Assembly (NCBI RefSeq): GCF_036588685.1
Contig: NC_086378.1
Span: forward strand, 21,243,578-21,307,577
DNA: 64,000 bases
Direction: 5' to 3'
Source: Mytilus trossulus
Taxonomy: Eukaryota > Mollusca > Bivalvia > Mytilida > Mytilidae
The notes under the pieces are model-generated. The model was not told the origin of the DNA. It saw only the letters and a list, made by a program, of their open reading frames with translations, and did not search any database. Below, piece after piece: positions 20,263-29,718 of this stretch. Each line of letters opens with the position of its first letter. The first letter of the stretch is position 1. Made by a program: the position numbers and the translations under genes.

Positions 20263-21797
20263 TACGTGGAAAGGTAACACATGGCCAGCGAAAGCTCTTT
20301 TTTTGAGAGCCCAGGTGGTCGTGTGGTCTAGCGGGACGGCTGCAGTGCAGGCGATTTGGTGTCACGATATCACAGTAGCATGGGTTCGAATCCCGGCGAG
20401 GGAAGAACCAAAAATTTGCGAAAGCAAATTTACAGATCTAACATTGTTGGGTTGATGTTTAGACGAGTTGTATATACATTATGTACACAGCCATGTTTCA
20501 CCATCATTGATGGCGATCCGATGGATACATCTGTTGTAGGGTTGTCACTGACTCAGACGTACTTATGCATATAATTATTTTCTGTGACTGTATCTTACAT
20601 TAATTTGTAGGATCCTTTACTATAGATAATTTAGCTGATCTGTAACAATAACATCTTCATGCCTTATATATCATGTACTGTAGTACGCCGCTAGATTAAC
20701 ACTGACGTGGAAAGGTAACACATGGCCAGCAAAAGCTCTTTTTTTGAGAGCCCAGGTGGTCGTGTGGTCTAGCGGGACGGCTGCAGTGCATGCGATTTGG
20801 TGTCACGATATCACAGTAGCATGGGTTCGAATCCCGGCGAGGGAAGAACCAAAAATTTGCGAAAGCAAATTTACAGATCTAACATTGTTGGGTTGATGTT
20901 TAGACGAGTTGTATATACATTATGTACACAGCCATGTATCACCATCATTGATGGCGATCCGATGGATACATCTGTTGTAGGGTTGTCACTGACTCAGACG
21001 TACTTATGCATATAATTATTTTCTGTGACTGTATCTTACATTAATTTGAAGGATCCTTTACTATAGATAATTTAGCTGATCTGTAACATTAACATCTTCA
21101 TGCCTTATATATCATTTACTGTAGTACGCCGCTAGATTAACACTGACGTGGAAAGGTAACACATGGCCAGCAAAAGCTCTTTTTTTGAGAGCCCAGGTGG
21201 TCGTGTGGTCTAGCGGGACGGCTGCAGTGCAGGCGATTTGGTGTCACGATATCACAGTAGCATAGGTTCGAATCCCGGCGAGGGAAGAACCAAAGATTTG
21301 CGAAAGCAATTTACAGATCTAACATTGTTGGGTTGATGTTTAGACGAGTTGTATATACATTATGTACACAGCCATGTATCACCATCATTGATGGCGATCC
21401 GATGGATACATCTGTTGTAGGGTTGTCACTGACTCAGACGTACTTATGCATATAATTATTTTCTGTGACTGTATCTTACATTAATTTGTAGGATCCTTTA
21501 CTATAGATAATTTAGCTGATCTGTAACAATAACATCTTCATGCCTTATATATCATGTACTGTAGTACGCCGCTAGATTAACACTGACGTGGAAAGGTAAC
21601 ACATGGCCAGCGAAAGCTTTTTTTTTGAGAGCCCAGGTGGTCGTGTGGTCTAGCGGGACGGCTGCAGTGCAGGCGATTTGGTGTCACGATATCACAGTAG
21701 CATGGGTTCGAATCCCGGCGAGGGAAGAACCAAAAATTTGCGAAAGCAAATTTACAGATCTAACATTGTTGGGTTGATGTTTAGACGAGTTGTATAT
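20263..21797 (+). repeat. R441 tandem array, left part, plus orientation
   Basis: About 3.5 units with 441-bp spacing (20356, 20797). Private variants include TTATGCATATA, TTAACACTGACG and CAGCGAAAGC or CAGCAAAAGC. A 942-bp foldback element interrupts the array at 21798, and the array resumes at 22740. Confidence 0.95.
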
Positions 21798-22739
21798 TAG
21801 TCCAGTCAATCAAGCATAAATTTGACCCTAACCTTAAAGTAATTGCGACAGAAGATTTTTAAGTTTTAATCTTTAGTATTATACCCCAAATATACACAGA
21901 AAAAAGTCCCATAAAATCTAACTTGAGGAAAACTAAAAAAATCCCCATTTAAAATTCCTATGGAGATTTGCATTGAAAAGGGAAATAACTCTTGCAAAAA
22001 AGGCAGAAATATCAATGAAAATTGACACAAAATAATAACTTTACCGCTTCTATTCATCAGAATGTATTGATCCTTGATTTTTTAGCGGTCTTTAGAGTAT
22101 AATAAACAACTCTAAAGGTGTTTTCATATATTTTATCAAGCTATAATCTAGCTTTCGTAATTTATTAGTTGACCATTTTTTGAATTTTTCAACATGTCAA
22201 GGTAAATAATTTCAAATTTAATAAAAATAATTCAACATGTATTTTTCTTTTTGTGGTTTAAAGTTTCTTTAGATAGTAAGTTGCTGAAAAAATATAATAT
22301 GACAGATATAAGCAATACCAAATTTTTACATTATTTTTTTCAAATTGGTTACAAAGTTTCAAATTTGCAATTTCTTTAATGAAAAATGCACGAAAAAAAT
22401 AAAACTTCCCATACCACTTCGGTTTTGTACATTTCATGAGTAGAAGATTATATAGTTTAGTCAAATACAAACTTAAAACCCCATCAATGTATCATACTAT
22501 ACATAAATTTCAAGAAAAACAACCAAAAACTGACCAAAAAGGTCTAATTTTTGCAAGAGTTATCTCCCCTTTCAATGTTAATTTCCATAGGAAATTTAAA
22601 ATGCTGATTTTGAGTTTTCCTCAAATTAGATTTTATGGGACTTTTTTCTGTGTATATAAAGGGCATAATACTATAGATTAGACTTAAAACATTTTCTGTT
22701 GCAATTAGTTTGAGGTTAAATCTTAGTTTGACTGGACTA
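21798..22739. mobile_element. Foldback MITE (about 205-bp terminal inverted repeats) inside R441
   Basis: Ends are TAGTCCAGTCAA and its complement. Inverted similarity extends about 205 bp inward on each side, including CACAGAAAAAAGTCCCATAA. The flanking TAT (21795-21797 and 22740-22742) is a direct duplication; removing the element plus one TAT restores the R441 unit exactly. There is no transposase inside. A 3-bp AT-only duplication fits a Harbinger-like or Tc1-like mobilised element. Confidence 0.85.
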
Positions 22740-23176
22740 TATACATTATGTACACAGCCATGTATCACCATCATTGATGGCGATCCGATGGATACATCTG
22801 TTGTAGGGTTGTCACTGACTCAGACGTACTTATGCATATAATTATTTTCTGTGACTGTATCTTACATTAATTTGTAGGATCCTTTACTATAGATAATTTA
22901 GCTGATCTGTAACAATAACATCTTCATGCCTTATATATCATGTACTGTAGTACGCCGCTAGATTAACACTGACGTGGAAAGGTAACACATGGCCAGCGAA
23001 AGCTCTTTTTTTGAGAGCCCAGGTGGTCGTGTGGTCTAGCGGGACGGCTGCAGTGCAGGCGATTTGGTGTCACGATATCACAGTAGCATGGGTTCGAATC
23101 CCGGCGAGGGAAGAACCAAAAATTTGCGAAAGCAAATTTACAGATCTAACATTGTTGGGTTGATGTTTAGACGAGT
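22740..23176 (+). repeat. R441 array, right part
   Basis: This continues the interrupted array with the same private variants and ends after ACGAGTT at a TA tract. Confidence 0.93.
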
Positions 23177-23184
23177 TATATATA

Positions 23185-23412
23185 TATATATTGTTAAAAC
23201 TTGTGACACAAGAAGAAGGCCATTTGTTGAGCCGAAATATTTGTCAACACGATTTTATAACAACATTTTCGTTTAATAACACCTTATATCAGTACCGTTG
23301 TGCAAATCTTTAGACTGATATAATTTTTTCCTTATCTGCATAGTATCGCCTATTCTAGACGATCCGGTACATAGTAAATTTGCTGGTTGGTCCTTTTTAT
23401 AGAATTTTATAT
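23185..23412 (+). mobile_element. Solo 3' fragment of PLE-B
   Basis: It is nearly identical to 16755-16990, including GCCGAAATATTTGTCAACAC and GTATCGCCTATTCTAGACG. TA tracts flank it on both sides. It contains no coding part. Confidence 0.88.
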
Positions 23413-23458
23413 ATATATGTATTCATCAAATAAAATAGTAAAAAAGTAAAAAAGTTAA

Positions 23459-23510
23459 CAGTTCCATTCTATCGATTTCATCCTTCCATTTGGACTCTTC
23501 AGGATAACTG
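23459..23510 (-). ncRNA. Hammerhead ribozyme in the inverted 5' end of PLE-A copy 2
   Basis: Read on the minus strand, CAGTT (23510-23506) pairs with AACTG (23463-23459), and TC pairs with GA next to the core. CTGAAGA spans 23502-23496. Stem II is GTCC with GGAT around an 8-nt loop, GAAA is at 23479-23476, and stem III is ATCGAT. A17 is at 23470. All core residues are intact. The G-U pair at 10.1-11.1 is the only weak point. Predicted cleavage is between 23470 and 23469. Confidence 0.85.
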
Positions 23511-23529
23511 ATGTAGTGTCGCTATAGGC

Positions 23530-25775
23530 GGTGATAGAGGTGGGGGCATTACTAAACAGGGTGGAAACAGAAGAGGTCGAGGAAGAGGTGTGCGACAGAC
23601 TTTTTTAGAGGGAGGCCAAAATTTGCAACCTGCAAACCAACATCCGAACCTCTCACAGAGAACATTAAACGAAAATGAAATCTATGTGTTATCAAAAGGT
23701 TTTAAATTTGCTTCCGTTCCATATTCGAATGTTCCGGAATTAAAAGCTGATATGAACAATTTCTCAAGACGCCTCCGTTTAAAAGAAGAATTCCGAAATA
23801 AAAAGGACCATGATAAATCTCTCATAAGAAACAAATCAACTTACACCCCAAGACCGGGGAAAGATGATTATCTAGATACTTACAATGAGACAATATCAAA
23901 ATTTCCCGTCCGTACACGTAAAAGTAAACTAAATTTAACCCGAAATGAACAGGATGCGTTAAAGAGTCTTAAAGATGACGACTCCATGATCATTAAAGAA
24001 GCAGATAAAGGATAAGCCATCATCATTATCGATACCGACTTTTATAAAGAAAAAGTTTTGGAACAGCTTAATAATGAGGAATACTACAAACAAGTAACAA
24101 ATAACCCGGATAAAGCAACTAAAAGAGATTAAAGAAACTGATAAAAGACTACGATCATCGACTAACCGAGAAGGAAATAGCGCACTTGTGTGACTTTGAT
24201 CCGAAAGAGAGTAAGTTTTATGGACTTCCAAAAGTACATAAAAGTGAACAAATACAATATACTGTTCGCGATCAAAACAATATTTACGTTGAAACACACC
24301 GTCCCGCCGATTTGAAATAAAGACCAATTATAGCCGGACCGGAATCATTAACTCAAAGACTTAGTCAGTCTATCGACCTTGTTATCAAACATCTATGTCC
24401 GTAAATTCCAAGTTATATCAAAAATGATATGGAATTTTTAAATCACATTCCTGCCATAGTTGAAGAAACACTATTAACAAGCATTGATTTTACAAGTCTA
24501 TATACAAATATTCCCAATCATCAAGATCTTACAGCCGTAAAATACTGGATCGAAGAAAAACGGGATGAAATTGACAGTAGATTTGAAACAAACTTCATAC
24601 TAGAGGCTATCACAATAGTTCTGGAAGAAAATACATTTTATTTCGACGGAAACAAATACAGACAAATTAAAGGTACAGCCATGGGAACTAAAGTTACCTC
24701 CACATACATGTACGCAAATTTAGTGATGGGATACTTAGAGCAACACATGTATCGACAAATCAAATTGAGCAGATAAAAAAAGATTTATATAAATTAAAAG
24801 ATTTAATCAACTCCTTACATCCGTCAATCAAATTCACCATGGAAACCAGTAACACGCAACTACCATTTTATGATATCCTTATCTTAAAATCAGGCAGTCA
24901 TATTACAACGGATATTTATTATAAATCCACAGACATCCAACAATACTTAAATTTTCATTCGTGTCATACGTCCCATACAAAAAGAAACATACCTTACTGT
25001 ATGGCCAGGCGGATTTGTGCTAAATTATCTGACCATAGCATTCGAGAAGTACGTTTGAAAGAATCAAAAGGCTATTTGACACAACAGTTGTAGCCAGAGG
25101 CTCTAATCGAAAGTGGAATTCGAAAATCTAAACTATTGACACTTCGAGAATTACGAACCCCGAAAGTGAAAGACACGGATGAAAACTTAAAGAAAATACC
25201 GTTTGTTAGTATAGATAACCCGTCTTTACCAAACGTTTTAAGTACAATTAAATCAAACCTTCCGATCCTACGCGAAAGTGAAACTATGAAAAAAACTGAT
25301 ACCGGAAGGAAACTTAATCTACAGCCGAAGACAACCTAAAAACTTAAAGAAACACTTAACCAGAGCTCGGTTTCGACCGAAGATTAGTGACTTTGAAAAA
25401 AAGTCTTGCGGAGATTCAAGATGCGGTGTTTGCGGTCAAGATACAAAATATTTAGACACGAGTAAAATGAAATCATTGAAAGATGGCACAGAATTTCATG
25501 TGAACGGCAATATGACATGTAAGACAACATGTCCTGGTTGTCACGAAAATTATATTGGACAGACCGGGAATAGCCTTTGTGAACGGGTGCGAGTTCAAAA
25601 AGAACAAATAAAACACCCACAATACAGAAATTCGCCAATTAGTCCCCATCTTGCCACTTGTGGTAAAAAGCATTTTCAAATAATGCCCATTTTTAAAAAT
25701 GTAGACGGGATGAAGCATATAGAAAAGAGATGGAACGTTATTTCATAACAACGTTCCTATCAAAATTAAATCCAT
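23530..25775 (+). pseudogene. PLE-A copy 2 RT/GIY-YIG gene, multiply broken
   Basis: The N-terminus is Gly/Arg-rich (RGG-like, about 23530-23595), followed by NLTRNEQDALKSLKDDDSMIIKEADKG to 24013 and a stop. The RT continues over further stops and frameshifts: FYGLPKVHKS near 24220, RPIIAGPES near 24333, TSLYTNIP near 24500 and GTAMGTKV near 24680. Compared with copy 1, about 75 bp after MYRQI are missing, which removes the catalytic YLDD. The GIY-YIG part (GHENYIGQTGNSLCERV-type, about 25535-25590) has lost some of the residues before its second strand. It is dead several times over. Confidence 0.85.
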
Positions 25776-25848
25776 ATAGTTTTTAATAACGAACAATGGC
25801 GGAACTTCATAAACCTCCTTAACGACGTCGTCTATAGCGACACTTCAT

Positions 25849-25900
25849 CAGTTATCCTGAAGAGTCCCAATGGAAGGATGAAATCGATAGAATGGAACAG
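25849..25900 (+). ncRNA. Hammerhead ribozyme in the 3' UTR of PLE-A copy 2
   Basis: Core CTGAAGA is at 25857-25863. Stem II is GTCC (25864-25867) with GGAT (25876-25879), and GAAA is at 25880-25883. Stem III is ATCGAT and A17 is at 25889. Proximal stem I pairs TC with GA. The distal stem CAGTT/AACAG has one A-A mismatch, since the expected AACTG is changed at 25899. The core is complete. Confidence 0.83.
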
Positions 25901-25984
25901 TTAACTTTTTTACTTTTTTACTATTTTATTTTATGAATATATTTATCTGCACATGTGAAAAAAAATGTTTACGCCTATATCTCC

Positions 25985-26690
25985 ATACCTTATATATCAT
26001 GTACTGTAGTACGACGCTAGATCAAAACTGACGAGGAAAGGTAACAGACGGGCACCGAAAGCTTTATTATTTGCAGAGCCCTGGTGGCCGTGTGGTCAAG
26101 CGGGACGGCTGCAGTGCAGGCGATTTGGTGTCACGATATCACAGTAGCATGGGTTCGAATCCCGGCGATGAAAGAACTTAAAATTTGCAAAAGCAAATTT
26201 ACAGATCTTACATTGTTGGGTTGATGTTTAGACGAGTAGTATATACATTATGTACACAGCCATGTATCACCATCATTGATGGCGATCCGATGGATACATC
26301 TGTTGTAGAGTTGTCACTGACTCAGACGTACTTATAACTATAATTATTTTCTGTGACTGTCTCTTACATTAATTTGTTGGATCCTTTACTATAGATAATT
26401 GAGCTGATCTGTTATAATAACATCTCCATGCCTTATATATCATGTACTGTAGTACGATTCTAGATTAAATCTGCCGAGGAAAGGTAACACACGGCCACCA
26501 AAAGCTTTATTATTTGTAGAGTCTAGGTGGTCGTGTTGTCGAGCGGGACGGCTGCAGTGCAGGCGATTTGGTGTCACGATATCACAGTAGCATGGGTTTG
26601 AATCCCGGCGAGGGTTAAACCAAACATTTGCGAAAGCAAATTTACAGATCTAACATTGTTGGGTTGATGTTATACATTATATATATACAA
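25985..26690 (+). repeat. Diverged R441 units, about 1.6, plus orientation
   Basis: The tRNA-like head and body are recognisable but carry more substitutions than other arrays (CTGACGAGG, TTATTATTTG spacer). The B box is GGGTTTGAATCCC in the second unit. This looks like the oldest array in the window. Confidence 0.88.
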
Positions 26691-26828
26691 CTCGTCTTGA
26701 CATCAACCATATATATATATATACGAGTTTAAATTGAAAAATACGTTCAAACCTATGATTGCGTTTGATAAAAACTGCAATTTTTTTACGTGTGCATGTA
26801 AAACAAATTTTGTTGTAGAAGAGTATTA
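26691..26828. repeat. TA-tract junction and partial R552 (antisense)
   Basis: A short reversed R441 piece lies between TA tracts. From 26714 a 113-bp R552 fragment follows (CGAGTTTAAATTGAAAA to TTGTTGTAGAAG). Confidence 0.75.
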
Positions 26829-27015
26829 ACGATTTTTTCCGAAAGTCCAAATATTATAAGTTATATGGTTCGCTACTGACCCCCTACGGATCCATAGAGG
26901 GTAAATAAAATTCATAGGGGGTGAGTCCGGAGGCCGAGTCCCCTATGCATTTTATTCACACTATATAGAACCTAAGGGTTCAGTAGTTAACCGTTTAACG
27001 AATTTATCAGACGAT
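26829..27015. repeat. Imperfect palindromic MITE-like element
   Basis: GGTTCGCTACTGACC on the left faces GGTTCAGTAGTTAACC on the right, with CATAGAGGG and CATAGGGGG blocks inside. It is related to the fragment at 12741-12875. Confidence 0.45.
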
Positions 27016-27029
27016 ATACTTTTATATAT

Positions 27030-27500
27030 ATACAACTCGTCTAAACATCAACCCAACAATGTTAGATCTGTAAATTTGCTTTTACCCTCGCCGGGATTCG
27101 AACCCATGCTACTGTGATATCGTGACACCAAATCGCCTGCACTGCAGCCGTCCCGCTAGACCACACGACGACCTTGTCTCTCAAAAAAAGAGCTTTCGGT
27201 GGGCATGTGTTACCTTTCCACGTCAGTTTTAATCTAGTGGCGTACTACAGTACATGATATATAAGGTATGGAGATGTTATTGTTACAGATCAGCTAAATT
27301 ATCTATAGTAAAGGATCCTACAAATTAATAAAAGATACAGTCACAGAAAATAATTATATTCATAAGTACGTCTGAGTCAGTGACAACCCTACAACAGATG
27401 TATCCATCGGATCGCCATCAATGATGGTGATACATGGCTGTGTACATAATGTATACACAACTCGTCTAAACATCAACCGATCAATGTTAGATCTGTAAAT
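27030..27500 (-). repeat. R441 repeat, about 1.1 units, minus orientation
   Basis: It starts right after a TATATATA tract in the usual way and ends in AATGTTAGATCTGTAAAT. It carries a small deletion in the GNRA hairpin region. Confidence 0.88.
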
Positions 27501-28004
27501 CTGCTTCCGCCTTAATCCACACATGACAACATTCTACAGATAGACCGGCGGACGGACGGACGTAAAGTGAGATGAGACAGATCACAATTGCTCACCTGAC
27601 CAAAATATTTTTCAAACGAAAATTTCTACTTTTACCAGCAATTTTAAATTGTCCTTTCGGCAACAATTTGTTTTTTACTTTTTTGACTATCGGAGGTCGT
27701 GCCACAAACAACTAACATTAGATTTAGATGCATTTACGCAGTTATATTTATTTTCTTGGGATCTCAAGCATACAGTAATACGGTACATAATTCGGCTAAA
27801 CATGTAGGTTGCAAGTGAGAAGTAAACATAGACAGAAAGATACAAATTAATACACTAATCTTTCGCTTGAAACAGTTTTTCTATCTTTCATTACAGATAG
27901 TATAAAAGAATCTCACCTGCCGACTGATTTCTTGACCGTGTCATGATGAAATTGTGAAAGTGTGTAAGGGATGTTTTGGAACTTCGATTATCAAACAAAT
28001 TACC
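27501..28004. other. Spacer between R441 and the DNA transposon
   Basis: It contains a GGACGGACGGACG tract near 27552. I recognise no gene. Confidence 0.5.
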
Positions 28005-28141
28005 CACAAAACACAAAAACGTTCAGGAAATGTTCCTGGAACGTTTCTGTTTCGTTGTGACAACGTTATGATTTCACGTTGAGAGAACGTAAAAGTGTGG
28101 ACTACCAGTTACGTTGTAAGAACGTTATGATATAACGTTAT
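28005..28141. repeat. Left terminal/subterminal region with AACGTT motifs
   Basis: Five exact AACGTT hexamers plus several ACGTT near-matches occur in about 135 bp. One pair forms CAGGAAATGTTCCTG next to the end. Confidence 0.75.
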
Positions 28142-28440
28142 GAAAAACCAACCTGGAACTCTAATAGAACCTTGTGTAACCAATCTGGAACCCTAATAGA
28201 ACCTTGTGTAACCAACCTAGAACCCTAATAGAACCTTGTGTAACCAATCTGGAACCCTAATAGAACCTTGTGTAACCAACCTGGAACCCTAATAGAACCT
28301 TGTGTAACCAATCTGGAACCCTAATAGAACCTTGTATAACCAACCTGGAACCCTAATAGAACCTTGTGTAACCAATCTGGAACCCTAATAGAACCTTGTA
28401 TAACCAATCTGGAACCCTAATAGTACATGGTGTTACAATC
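28142..28440. repeat. 32-bp minisatellite, about 9 copies
   Basis: The unit is AATCTGGAACCCTAATAG plus AACCTTGTGTAACC. Units alternate between AATCTGG and AACCTGG forms, hinting at a 64-bp higher-order repeat. Confidence 0.9.
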
Positions 28441-29718
28441 TGGAACCTATAATTAAACCTTGAACTCCTATCTGAAGTTTCATCTGAATCATAACCTAGA
28501 CTAAGTCTAACCATGTCAATAGATATAGGAAGATGTGGTATGAGTGGTATGAGACAACATTTCCATCCGAGTAACAATTTATGAATGTAAACCATTATAG
28601 GTTAAGGTATGGTTTTAAACATGGAGTGTAGGTTAACAAGCAATAGTTCGCAAAGAGAGAAAAAGTTTACCGATATCTTATTCAAATAAATATATCTAAA
28701 TCAAATCAAATCATATTTATTGTAAAAAAATCACAAGTGTCAATGACAATTTTAAAGAACAATATATATACAAATAAAAAACAATACATTGTTTAAATAT
28801 TTTCCCAATGACTATAATACAAAAGCCTGCCTTAGTATATGTGTATATAAACATATAAAACAAATTTTATAAATAAAAAAAACACACAACCAAGCTAAAA
28901 CCTTTTGATATGCATATTTGTAAATTTTGTTTGGTTTTAATTCTGCCTTTTTAAAGGTTTTTTGAATGTATTACCTATATGTGGTTTACGAAGCTTTCAA
29001 AATCTCAAAATTGACTCTTGAACAATATAAAGGTTAGAATAATATACATGATGTTAAATACATAGATACCGAATGAAACTGACTTGCAAATGAGTATAAC
29101 CCATGTGGCATTTACTTAAACATAACAAAATATAGACTTGCCAGTATGGGCCTAGTTTATATATATATGAAACTCCTCCTATTTGTGTGCTCAAGTCCTA
29201 TACTATATGTCAAATATTTTTTATTCTTCTGAAGCTAAAAAATTACCACCAGAAACCTGCAATAATTCCCTTAACAACAGTACAGAAGGATTTTAATACA
29301 CTTTAACGTGCAAAATTTTGTTAGAGTATTTCCTATTGAATTAATATTGGCTATAACAAAATCACATGATATACATAAATTATACAATGGCAATACTGAA
29401 TTATGTAACTTAGATGTTATGTATAACATAATATAGAATCAATCAATTAGTATATTTTTTTACATGAGTTTCAAGGCAGCATTTTAAAAATCAAAACAAT
29501 ATAGAGATGGATTGTAATAGTTATACAATTTTTCTATTATTTGGCCATTACCATTCATATTCATGTAAAATTGTTGCATTAAAGCTGTTATAGAAGACAT
29601 ACAATGAATACAAAAACAATACTCATTTTCTATATAATAATGCTTTAAAAACAATAAACTGAATTGTAAATCTTGCACATTTGAAGCTATCAAGTGATCA
29701 GAGTACGAAACAATGTTA
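28441..29718. other. Non-coding part of the transposon
   Basis: This is AT-rich and probably 3' UTR and internal sequence. A fragment of the BEL-disrupting repeat lies at about 28525-28560 (minus). Confidence 0.5.

Larger units (their letters stand above)
23413..25975 (+). mobile_element. Penelope-like retroelement PLE-A, copy 2
   Basis: It starts with an inverted copy of its own 3' end (23413-23525, with hammerhead on the minus strand) and continues with the coding region. It ends with the 3' UTR and a plus-strand hammerhead. Opposed terminal repeats of this sort are known for Penelope elements. It is flanked by TA tract and PLE-B fragment on the left and a diverged R441 array on the right. 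Confidence 0.9.
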
